From NCBI GenBank assembly GCA_030692365.1, contig JAUYCC010000071.1, positions 1 to 64,000 of the forward strand: a stretch of DNA of 64,000 nt, written 5' to 3'. Position numbers and translations under genes: made by a program. Positions 1 to 8,921 of this stretch are shown here, piece after piece; the first letter of the stretch is position 1; each line of letters starts with the position of its first letter. The notes under the pieces were generated by a model. It was not told the DNA's origin, made no database searches, and was given only the letters and a program-made list of their open reading frames with translations. Source of the DNA: Pelolinea sp. (lineage in GTDB: Bacteria > Chloroflexota > Anaerolineae > Anaerolineales > Anaerolineaceae).

Positions 1-141
1 TTTTGGATTAACCAGCGCTTTTCTCTCGTCCCGACTTTTAGAAAAAGTGTGCGCCTTACTCCGGTTTCGGTGTGCGCCAGACCCCGGTTAAGGTGTGCGC
101 CATGCTCCGGTTAACCTGTGCGCCATGCCACGGTTTTTGCA
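1..141. mobile_element. Terminal portion of an IS21-like insertion sequence (transposase not in window)
   Basis: Four copies of (g/c)tgtgcgcc at 47, 70, 93 and 116, exactly 23 bp apart, ending ...tttttgca at ~141 where LysR coding sequence begins; read inward the end starts TGCAAAAACCGTGG. Multiple terminal repeats and TG..CA ends are typical of IS21-family elements. Confidence 0.6.
47..130. repeat. 23-bp-period direct repeats (4 units) of IS terminus
   Basis: gtgtgcgcc at 47-55, 70-78, 93-101 and ctgtgcgcc at 116-124, with semi-conserved ccggtt between. Confidence 0.85.
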
Positions 142-518
142 TTAAGAGAGACATTAACATCAAGATGCTGGCGTTTATACATCCCCAGCAGAACTGGTAC
201 GGGAAATTCACCTGGACCAGAACTGGCACCAATGAGTAATTCACCGTTCAGCCTTTTTTTATGGGGCAGCACCTCTTCAATCGAGCGGTCATAAAGCGCG
301 ATGATTTTCAGCGCATAGTCATACACCTGCCGACCATCTTCGGTCAAAGTAATGCGGTTGCCTTTGCGATACACCAGCTCTGTCTGGTATCCTTCTTCCA
401 GCGCTTTAACCTCTTGGCTAAGGGCAGGCTGGCTAACGCCGATAGCTTCAGCGGCCAGAGAAAAACTGTGCAACTCCGCGATCAGGCAAAAGGATTTGAG
501 ATGGTCAATGCGAGCCAT
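141..518 (-). pseudogene. LysR-family transcriptional regulator, N-terminal fragment truncated by IS end
   Basis: N-terminal HTH (MARIDHLKSFCLIAELHSFSLAAEAIGVSQPALSQEVKALEE) and start of the effector domain (GELLIGASSGPGEFPVP...DVNVSL), then read-through into IS repeats. Confidence 0.8.
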
Positions 519-620
519 AAGATTTTCTTATCTTATTGTATGGAAGAATCCCGCAAATATCAAACCTGTGATTTCAGATAAAGCGACATTTGAAAGAATT
601 ACCTAATTCAGGATAGCACA

Positions 621-2006
621 TTACTTATTTAACATCATCACTAGCTTAGGTAGAATGTTAGAATACATTTTGCCCCACTGTTCCCAATTCCCATGTAACG
701 AAGTATTGTGCCATAATAAAGTAAATGTACCTTCAACTTGGTAACTCCGATTTGCAAGAATAAGTAATTGCTGTTCAGCATTATCAATTGATAGTTTACG
801 ATAATTCCTTAAAGTATTATCCATAACAATAAGTGGAACCACAGTGATTTTCAACTCTTTTCTTTTCTCTAAATCATATGGATGGTATGGATGACATGTT
901 CCGCATCGGAACCCTTCATGTTGTGGATAACCTAGGCTATGATCATATAAGAAACCAACCTCCTCTTGATTTCTTAGTGTGTCAGGTAATTGAACTCGAA
1001 GGAAATGTTGCCTACAATGAATAGATTGAAACCCTATTAGTTTATCTAAAAGGAATTTCTCACTTTGTATTTTATTAATATTGTTCATCGTAAAATAACT
1101 AGAATGAAGTCCAATTGTGAAACCGCTTTCTATGAGTTTCACAATAAGGGATTGAATTGCTGGAATGTTAATATCATAACCACTATCATAAAGACTTTTT
1201 TTTGATGTTTGAAAAAAGAAAATACTATTCAAGTTGTTATCAATTGATAGTTTTGCTAACTCAGTTATGTTCTTATAATATAATGCTTCATCAGGATTAG
1301 AACACTCATTTTTATATAATTTGAGGTTATTAATAATGCTTTTTTTTCCAAAGCGATAATTTGTAAAAAATGATTTGAATAATTTTAATGGGCTTGAATA
1401 TTTGACGATATGATCAATATCGTGTGTAAGAAGAATGCCAGGTTTTCTTTTTAGTGGTTTCCAATTTGGGTTAAGATATTGGATCCAAGACCGTAAAATT
1501 AACGCATATTCATCAACAATAGGTATATCTAAAAAACCTTGTTTAAATGCAAGACTATGTTCAGCAGGAAATCTTCCATGTTTATCTTTAAAGGATTGCA
1601 CTGATTCTTCCCACCGAGACAACATAAAGAAAGTGCCGGCAATTAAATCATAATAAAGGGTTATATTATTCTTGTTAATAATAAACTTTGGAATGTGTGG
1701 TGTATTATTCCCCCAGAAAAGAATAGGTAGCAAGATCGAGTCAGAATCATTATGGTTCGGTGGTATTAAATCGGATTTTAACACCCACTCGATTTTAGTG
1801 TTAGAAAATAGCAAATAATCCCAACATGAATTTTCTGATGGAATAATTGTTATTGAGGGTTGAACTATTGTATTGTTATTATTGGTGCTATAGAATACTT
1901 CTACACCTGTATGTTTGAATGGGTTTGAATCATCACTCTTAAAATTTACCCCAACTCTTTTAGCTAATTCACGTAAAACATAAGTTAAATCAATAGGGTT
2001 CATCAA
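621..2006 (-). CDS. Polysaccharide deacetylase family protein (with N-terminal DUF7033-like region)
   Basis: GILLTHDIDHI motif, later TIGLHSSYFT and HxxF-type motifs typical of NodB-like deacetylases in EPS clusters. Confidence 0.7.
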   Translation of the reverse strand: MMNPIDLTYVLRELAKRVGVNFKSDDSNPFKHTGVEVFYSTNNNNTIVQPSITIIPSENSCWDYLLFSNTKIEWVLKSDLIPPNHNDSDSILLPILFWGNNTPHIPKFIINKNNITLYYDLIAGTFFMLSRWEESVQSFKDKHGRFPAEHSLAFKQGFLDIPIVDEYALILRSWIQYLNPNWKPLKRKPGILLTHDIDHIVKYSSPLKLFKSFFTNYRFGKKSIINNLKLYKNECSNPDEALYYKNITELAKLSIDNNLNSIFFFQTSKKSLYDSGYDINIPAIQSLIVKLIESGFTIGLHSSYFTMNNINKIQSEKFLLDKLIGFQSIHCRQHFLRVQLPDTLRNQEEVGFLYDHSLGYPQHEGFRCGTCHPYHPYDLEKRKELKITVVPLIVMDNTLRNYRKLSIDNAEQQLLILANRSYQVEGTFTLLWHNTSLHGNWEQWGKMYSNILPKLVMMLNK

Positions 2007-2119
2007 AATTTTGTTTAAAAATATGAATTCTTTAAGATTAATAAAATTTAGGCATAATTAATTATTGGATTTATTTTTGAATATTTAAATGCTCATTTAA
2101 ATGATAATTCTTTAATTAT

Positions 2120-2698
2120 TTACCCTGTTATCCAATTTATTTTTTTTATGTCAATAAAGGGTAATATATGAATTCGGGTTAAATTAATTTCTCCATACCT
2201 GATAAAACCAGAATTAATTATTGCTTTATTTGCGGAAATTGATGAGGATTCTGCATCAATAAATATATTATCAGGGTTAGCATTATAGGTTCTTATTAAT
2301 TGGTTACAAAACAATTGTAAACACCTACTGTAAAAACCTTTATTTTGATAAACCTCATTTGTCCTGCAAAAGAAAATCCAGTATAGATTTCTAATATCTT
2401 TTAAGCTAGTTAAATGTACTGGTGGTGGAGAAAAAGGGTTTGCACACCAAATATAATTTATCCACTCATAATCATTTATTAAGAAATATCCAATATATTT
2501 CTTTTTTAAGAATTTATGAAAAGTCTTAGATAAATATTTATCCCTAGAAAAAAAAGTATCTATATTAATTGGAGTAATTTTTAAATATTTAAATCCATTT
2601 TCTTCTTTATTATTGATTGAATCGAAAAACCAATTCCCGTTTAGCTTATATACTTGGTATTGCCGTGAGTATAGGAACTTCCCCATGAGTTTTTTCAT
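2120..2698 (-). CDS. GNAT-fold N-acetyltransferase-like protein
   Basis: NKGFYSRCLQLFCNQLI...DAESSSISANKAIINSGFIRYGEI resembles GNAT motifs A/B. Confidence 0.5.
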   Translation of the reverse strand: MKKLMGKFLYSRQYQVYKLNGNWFFDSINNKEENGFKYLKITPINIDTFFSRDKYLSKTFHKFLKKKYIGYFLINDYEWINYIWCANPFSPPPVHLTSLKDIRNLYWIFFCRTNEVYQNKGFYSRCLQLFCNQLIRTYNANPDNIFIDAESSSISANKAIINSGFIRYGEINLTRIHILPFIDIKKINWITG

Positions 2699-3693
2699 TT
2701 AATAAAAAATATTTTTGCATAGATTTTTAATATATCGAAAAAATAATTTTCAACCGTGTTTCTTGTAACAGAGTAAAATGGTTTTTGTATTGCCCCAAAG
2801 CTTCTAAATACAATTTCTATATTTTCTAACATTGATCCTTCAAAATCATAAATTTTTGAATTTTTGCTCATCTCTTTAATTGAATGCCACATTGCCAGAA
2901 TATTTGCGCCGCTTTTCCGCAATTCTTTATCACCACCCTGGATTAAGTTATACGCGCATTTTGAATCATAGATTATAAAAAGCCCGGAATGAACAAAACC
3001 TTTTGGATCAATCGCTAAATATATCTTCCTGGAATTGTGTAATTCGCAAACATTATTAATTTTTTTGATAATTGAAAAAGATTTCGAAAAAATATCTTTT
3101 GGTAAAGATTTTCCAATAGTATTTAAAAAAAGGTCTATATCGTCCGATTCAATTATTCTTACCCCAAGATTTTCCGCTTTTAAAATTTTATTCCGGTATT
3201 TTGGAGTTATATTGATAAAAATATTATTTAAATTAGAAAGATCATCAATTACATAGGTATACCTCACGTTTGAGTTATAACCATTCCAATGAAAGGGAAG
3301 GATATTTGAAAAAGTGTAGTGACAATTTGTCTTTATATATTGCAAGTTGGATATATAAGATAATATTTCACTAAGTGCAGCTATTTCGATTGAGCGCTTT
3401 CTATATTCTCCGAAATTTTCAAAAGGTTTAAATATTGGGCCAAGAGTTTGTGTATACTTGGGCATTATTGAGAATTTTAGAATTTTCTTCTTATTAAATT
3501 GCATAGGCAGCCCACATATAATTTCCCCATCATCGCGAAAGAGAACAATAATAAAATTCTCGTCGCAAACACACCTTAGCCACCAGGATTTTGCAAATAT
3601 CGTCCCTTGAGGTGAGGTTGAAACAAAATCATCCCATTCCTTTAGGTCAGATTCATTACCTAGAATTTCTATATGGGCTAATTTAGAATTCAT
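2695..3693 (-). CDS. FemAB-like/GNAT (peptidoglycan-bridge type) acyl or aminoacyl transferase
   Basis: WDDFVSTSPQGTIFAKSWWLRCVCDE start, VHSGLFIIYDSKCAYNLIQGGDKELRKSGANILAMWHSIKEM...YDFEGSM are FemAB/Fem-like motifs. Confidence 0.7.
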   Translation of the reverse strand: MNSKLAHIEILGNESDLKEWDDFVSTSPQGTIFAKSWWLRCVCDENFIIVLFRDDGEIICGLPMQFNKKKILKFSIMPKYTQTLGPIFKPFENFGEYRKRSIEIAALSEILSYISNLQYIKTNCHYTFSNILPFHWNGYNSNVRYTYVIDDLSNLNNIFINITPKYRNKILKAENLGVRIIESDDIDLFLNTIGKSLPKDIFSKSFSIIKKINNVCELHNSRKIYLAIDPKGFVHSGLFIIYDSKCAYNLIQGGDKELRKSGANILAMWHSIKEMSKNSKIYDFEGSMLENIEIVFRSFGAIQKPFYSVTRNTVENYFFDILKIYAKIFFIK

Positions 3694-5035
3694 TTACATT
3701 AATTTCTTTTTTTTCCAAAAATAATTGCAGAATTTCAAAATTATTCCTTGCTGACCATTCAACTTTAATTAGTTGGGCGATAATTTTTTCTTTATAGTAG
3801 GATTTAAATTGCCAACCTTTATTTATCCTTTCCAACATATCCTCCGGATTATTTGGGTCGCAAAATAAATCCTCAATACACATGAGTTTTGATACACCCA
3901 ATAATTTATGGCCTCTTGGCTCAAAACCATAATCAATAATTACGGTTGGTACTCCTTGGGATAAACCAGATATCGCTGCATGAAGTCTACCACTGACAAG
4001 AAAATCAAGGTTGCCAATGATTTTTCTCATTTCCTCTGGTTTATAGATTCCTCTGATAATTTTTAAATGGTCTTGTTTATTAATATTTTCTACTAATTCA
4101 TACAATTGCTCACAAATAATTGAATCGGGTCCGGGGATAACCTTTCCAAACTTATCAAGCCTGTAGGAATGAGAAATTAATAAAACTTGTTGGTTTTGGT
4201 TGAGAAAGAAATCAATTATAGGAATAAATCTATTAAGCTCGTCTCTTTTCCTAGGAGTTTTATCAAAGGGTGGCGTAGCCATATTCCAGCCACTGATGAC
4301 AATGCCGACACTTGGTTTTACAAAATCAATTCCTTCTCTACTAAAAAGATCCATCACAGATTCTTCCGGGTTCATATCGAAGAGAAATGAAGGGCAAGCA
4401 GTATTTATTACTTTTTCTTTTTTAATTCCTATTTTTAATAGATATTCAGTGCTTGTCGGCTCCCGATTAAGGATAAGTGTTACTTTATTGAGAATAAATT
4501 TCCCTAACCATTTATAAATGAAGTTTTTTTCAAATGGCCCAGGCGATGAAGCAATCATGATAATTGGTTTTTCCAAATAATATGCAAACAATAATTTTGC
4601 AGATCCTTCTAAAAACCTTTGAAATGGGGCATTATCCCCGAATAAATCGCCGCTAAAATCCAAAACAATATCTGCCCAGGTCAGCTCTTTAAGAAGGATT
4701 CGTTTCTCTAAAAATTTTCTTATTTCAATTTTAAATAACTTTTTAAGGATTTTATAGATAATAATAATTATTAAATCAATTAATGATGAAAATATCGTAT
4801 TTAATTTATATGTCCAGAATCGTTTATCACGAAGGATTGTGAGGTTATATTTTTTTGCGAAACCCTCTGATAATTGTAAAGATGTCCTTAAATTAATTTT
4901 GGGGAAACTATTCCGGATATATTTGAATAACGGATCAATAATTAAAAAATTTCCAATATTTCCATGTTCTAACCCACCCAGTTTAATTGAGGTTAATCCA
5001 ATTAATAAAACATTCTTGGGTTCATTATTTGTCAT
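3683..5035 (-). CDS. Polysaccharide pyruvyl transferase family protein (CsaB-like)
   Basis: GNIGNFLIIDPLFKYI N-terminus and C-terminal GRLHAAISGLSQGVPTVIIDYG, hallmark of the PS_pyruv_trans family. Confidence 0.8.
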   Translation of the reverse strand: MTNNEPKNVLLIGLTSIKLGGLEHGNIGNFLIIDPLFKYIRNSFPKINLRTSLQLSEGFAKKYNLTILRDKRFWTYKLNTIFSSLIDLIIIIIYKILKKLFKIEIRKFLEKRILLKELTWADIVLDFSGDLFGDNAPFQRFLEGSAKLLFAYYLEKPIIMIASSPGPFEKNFIYKWLGKFILNKVTLILNREPTSTEYLLKIGIKKEKVINTACPSFLFDMNPEESVMDLFSREGIDFVKPSVGIVISGWNMATPPFDKTPRKRDELNRFIPIIDFFLNQNQQVLLISHSYRLDKFGKVIPGPDSIICEQLYELVENINKQDHLKIIRGIYKPEEMRKIIGNLDFLVSGRLHAAISGLSQGVPTVIIDYGFEPRGHKLLGVSKLMCIEDLFCDPNNPEDMLERINKGWQFKSYYKEKIIAQLIKVEWSARNNFEILQLFLEKKEINVNEF

Positions 5036-5107
5036 CTTAGCCCTTTAATTTATTTACTGGTTGGCTTTCATATAAAAAACCATCGATATCCATCTTAATA
5101 AAAATCA

Positions 5108-6607
5108 TTATTTTTCTTTCTTTGGAAATATTTTCTGCATAAATTTAGAATTTAAAAATAGGTCACTAATTAATTTATTGTCACGCAAATAAATAACAAA
5201 TGAGATTATAGTAAAAAACATTGCCAACCCTAATTTTAGATATTCATTGATATTTAAAATCTTTACAATAATTAGGAGAAAAATAAAAGGCAAGGTTTTA
5301 ATAACTAACTTGATGATATCCTGTAAAAAGGCCCATGGTGACAAGCCCACGATTGAACATAACAAAAGAGAAAAGGCAAAATATAGTAATGAACCTGAAA
5401 TTGAAAACAGGACCATGCCCAGAAAAAAGTCATTCATTATAAAACCGATATATATGGAAAGGAATTTGGTTATTATCAGGATAATATTGAAGATAAGGCC
5501 AAATTCCTGTTTTTCAAATAAGCCCACCAATGTGCTTATTGGAACACTGATGAAATTAAACAGGAGCCATGGCGACAATATTTGTGTAATTGAACCTGCT
5601 ATCTCCCATTTTTTGCCCAAAAGTAGAATGAGAGATTCCTTCCCAAAGAATGCTAGAAATAAAGTTGGAAAAGCACCAAAATATAATAAATTAAGTGTTG
5701 TCTCGCGAACTAAACTTTTTATTTTCTTACTATCTCTTCTGACATTAGAAGCGCGCTGATAAAAAACTTGACCTATTGAATTACCTATAAAAGTAAGTGG
5801 AATACGTAATATATTGTTACTAATCGCGAACTCACCCGCGTATGCTTTTGAATAATAAAGAGAGATGAGGAATATTGGTGTTTGAATTGCGAAATTGTTT
5901 ATAAAAACCGTAAAAGCACTATATTTGGGGAACTTTATGTATTTTTTAAATCCTGCTACAAGGTCATTTTTGTTTATTACTATTTTCTCGCTAAATTTCC
6001 TTGTGATTTGAGACAATGAATTCTTATAAAAGATGAGGGTAGAAATAAGCCATCCTAAGAATTCGGAATATATCAGAAATACCCCATTAACCATTCCAAA
6101 CAATACCGGAATAAGTTGGAAAGCATCTTTAATTGCTTCCTTGGAAATTTTGTTAATTGATATATTGAGAAAGTTTCTTTTTCGGGTGTTCCAATAATTC
6201 AACGAATAATTAACCCCGATAACAAAAAATGATAAAGGCAATAAAAAGAGTAAAAATGAAATTAATGCTTGATCAAAGAATTTTAATAATAAAGATTTAA
6301 ATATCAATAACAGCATAAAAAGAATAAAACTAAAAAGGAAGGAAATAATAATACTCAGATATAGTTGATTAACTGCTTCTTCATCTTTCTCGGGTAAGGC
6401 AATAGACAATTCATATTTAAGAGTTGCCACTGATCCAATAATTGTTATTATTGAGACAAACAAGGAATAGGTGCCATAACTTTCTGCTGAATAAATTCTA
6501 GTGACAATGGGTATGGCAAGAGCCGCAATTATTTGGGAAATAATTGTCCCTGACGCTATAGTCAAAACATCACCTGCAAATTCTAAATTACTATTTTTTT
6601 CTTTCAT
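5108..6607 (-). CDS. Oligosaccharide flippase family protein (Wzx-like, MATE/MOP superfamily)
   Basis: ~499 aa, many TM segments, N-terminal ASGTIISQIIAALAIPIVTRIYSAESYGTYSLF typical of Wzx. Confidence 0.85.
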   Translation of the reverse strand: MKEKNSNLEFAGDVLTIASGTIISQIIAALAIPIVTRIYSAESYGTYSLFVSIITIIGSVATLKYELSIALPEKDEEAVNQLYLSIIISFLFSFILFMLLLIFKSLLLKFFDQALISFLLFLLPLSFFVIGVNYSLNYWNTRKRNFLNISINKISKEAIKDAFQLIPVLFGMVNGVFLIYSEFLGWLISTLIFYKNSLSQITRKFSEKIVINKNDLVAGFKKYIKFPKYSAFTVFINNFAIQTPIFLISLYYSKAYAGEFAISNNILRIPLTFIGNSIGQVFYQRASNVRRDSKKIKSLVRETTLNLLYFGAFPTLFLAFFGKESLILLLGKKWEIAGSITQILSPWLLFNFISVPISTLVGLFEKQEFGLIFNIILIITKFLSIYIGFIMNDFFLGMVLFSISGSLLYFAFSLLLCSIVGLSPWAFLQDIIKLVIKTLPFIFLLIIVKILNINEYLKLGLAMFFTIISFVIYLRDNKLISDLFLNSKFMQKIFPKKEK

Positions 6608-6917
6608 TAAGTTTTTTTGTGTAAAAATCCTTTATATAAAAAATTACTTCTTTTTTAAATTAGTGGGCTTTCGTTATGTTACTAAATACTATCAGAAATT
6701 ATTAATGATGCTGAATAAATTAAAGGTTATATGATATAAGGAATTGTATATTCCTTTCTTGATGTTAAATAATTATGGGCAATATACTTTTAACGTGATA
6801 GTTGATGGTTTAAGCATAGGGAACGTCCAAATAAAATTGAATGACCAACAATAAAAAGAAATAAAACTGCCATTCCTTTCCAAAATAAGCAACTGCCTCG
6901 ATAGCAGGAGGAAATAC

Positions 6918-8672
6918 GTGCATAAGAATCTTTTTTCATCAAAAAACACATTGGTTATATTGATTATTGTTTTCTTTTGCTGCACTTTTCTATTATGTTT
7001 TATCAACGTTAGGTCTACTTTTGGTCCCATTCACTTTGACGATGAATTAATCTACTGGAAAATTGCCACACGTTTATTTAAAGGTGATTTTGATATTTCA
7101 AAAGATAATCATTATCCTCCGTTATATCCCTTGTCTTTGATCCCAGCTTTTTATTTCTTTGGCCCGAATAATACATATAAAGCGGCAAAGGTAATCAATG
7201 CAATTTTTATTGCAAGCGCAATTTTTCCTAGTTTCTTGATATTACGAAAATTTCTTGAAGAGAAAATAAGCTTAGGTATCGCAATTATATCGATTTTGAA
7301 CCCAATTTCAATCGTTATTTCTAGGGTGGTTATCAGTGAAAATTTATATTATCCATTGTTTTTATGGGCTGTGTTTTTTTCTTTTAATTCTTATCAGGCT
7401 GACAATAAAAAAAACCCCATATTTCAGAATATTATTCTCGGGGTCATTCTTGGCTTAATGCTTTTAACTCGGTATATATCATTGACTATTGTGCCAGCAT
7501 TCATATTAATTTGGTGGATTACACGCATTGATTTTCGCATGTTAGATATTAAAAAAATATTACGAAACTTACCATCTTTTTTCTATGTATTAATACCGAT
7601 AATTTTTATCTTTAGTTTTTGGCTTATTCGCGGATTAAGCCAGAATGTGCCTGTCAAAGAATTATTAGGTCTTACGTTGACCGATCATCCAAACCCCAAT
7701 CAATTGAGTATTAAAAACTTAATCATGTGGGTGATTTTTTATGTATCTTTTTCAATTCTTATAATGTCCCCATATTTAAGTTTATTTATTCTTTTTATTA
7801 CTAGATTTAAGAAAGACCAAGATGATTCTGAAATTTTGCTCTGGTTAGTTTCAGTGTTAATTATTGTTTTATCTATTCTAATTCCAAGCATAATGCATTC
7901 CTGGAGAGCTAATTACAATTATCCAATACCAATTAGACTTCAAGGAAGATATTTACTTTATTTTGGCCCATTATTTATGTTTACTTTTTATATTTTTATT
8001 GGCAGATATAAACCCCTGGTAAAAGCGAGAATTTCTAAATGGCATTATTTGATAATTTCAATGGGTATGGTTTTTCTTTCGGGTGCATTTTTGTTTTTGG
8101 GTTTTATTTTTCTTGATAAACCATTGAGTATTTCTATCAGCTCTCCGGATGGATATTTATTTGGTTCATCACCAATACTATTTATTTTGGTAGTAATCGT
8201 ATTAAATTTTTTTACTCTAATTCTTATTACCAAGAACAAACAGCTGTTGTTTAGTGTGGCAAGTTTTCTTCTTGTTTTTTTGTTTGTTTTTGGGAATGTG
8301 AACATTTTTAATAAAATTCTTTTTCCAAAACAAATTCACAACCATGAAGTTATTATTCTTATAGATAAATATAAAGAACTAAGTGGCAATAGTGGGTTTT
8401 CTAAAGAAGAAATTTCTTTGGAGATCCCTAATACAACAAAGGCGACCATAATTAAATATTGGATTAACGCACTTCAATTTAACGGGTATGAAAATATTCG
8501 TTACCATCTTGTTGGTAATAATGATCTTCAAGAACAATTTATTCTAAGGATGACAATATTTCCTTATGAAATGTCATTGGTAAATTGTAAAGATATAGAA
8601 AATGATGTTTATTATTACACCTCTTTTTCCCAATCCGGCTTCTCATACTGCATCATACTAACGTCGTTGTAG
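6918..8672 (+). CDS. Membrane glycosyltransferase, GT39/ArnT-like
   Basis: Hydrophobic 584 aa; early FDDELIYWKIATRLFKGDF acidic motif of GT-C enzymes; DNHYPPLYPL. Confidence 0.6.
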   Translation: MHKNLFSSKNTLVILIIVFFCCTFLLCFINVRSTFGPIHFDDELIYWKIATRLFKGDFDISKDNHYPPLYPLSLIPAFYFFGPNNTYKAAKVINAIFIASAIFPSFLILRKFLEEKISLGIAIISILNPISIVISRVVISENLYYPLFLWAVFFSFNSYQADNKKNPIFQNIILGVILGLMLLTRYISLTIVPAFILIWWITRIDFRMLDIKKILRNLPSFFYVLIPIIFIFSFWLIRGLSQNVPVKELLGLTLTDHPNPNQLSIKNLIMWVIFYVSFSILIMSPYLSLFILFITRFKKDQDDSEILLWLVSVLIIVLSILIPSIMHSWRANYNYPIPIRLQGRYLLYFGPLFMFTFYIFIGRYKPLVKARISKWHYLIISMGMVFLSGAFLFLGFIFLDKPLSISISSPDGYLFGSSPILFILVVIVLNFFTLILITKNKQLLFSVASFLLVFLFVFGNVNIFNKILFPKQIHNHEVIILIDKYKELSGNSGFSKEEISLEIPNTTKATIIKYWINALQFNGYENIRYHLVGNNDLQEQFILRMTIFPYEMSLVNCKDIENDVYYYTSFSQSGFSYCIILTSL

Positions 8673-8921
8673 TCTGTTAATTTAAAATAAGCAAATTCCT
8701 TAATTTATAAAAAATAATGTATCAGATATTATTCTTATTATTGATAAAATATCTTCTATGTTTTCTTATTTTAATAAATTAAAAATCTCGTAATTCTTCT
8801 AAATTCGTTATAGGGATTTAGTAAGGAATAGCGGGACGATTAATTCTTTATAAAGTTTTTCATTATACAGAAAAAGTTCAATTCAATATTGTCAAATATG
8901 AATTCAACCAAATAATCCAAA

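Noticed and set aside
47-130. Regular 23-bp repeats considered as a CRISPR array
   Set aside because: Only ~9 bp of each 23-bp unit is strictly conserved; no 30-40 bp unique spacers or cas genes. IS terminal repeats explain it better.
2083-2102. AT-rich inverted repeat atttaaatg-ct-catttaaat
   Set aside because: Very AT-rich with a 2-nt loop; could arise by chance in this composition and lacks terminator context.
5247-5759. 170-aa plus-strand ORF antisense to the flippase gene
   Set aside because: Low-complexity basic translation with no recognisable motif; shadow ORF of the AT-rich wzx-like gene.
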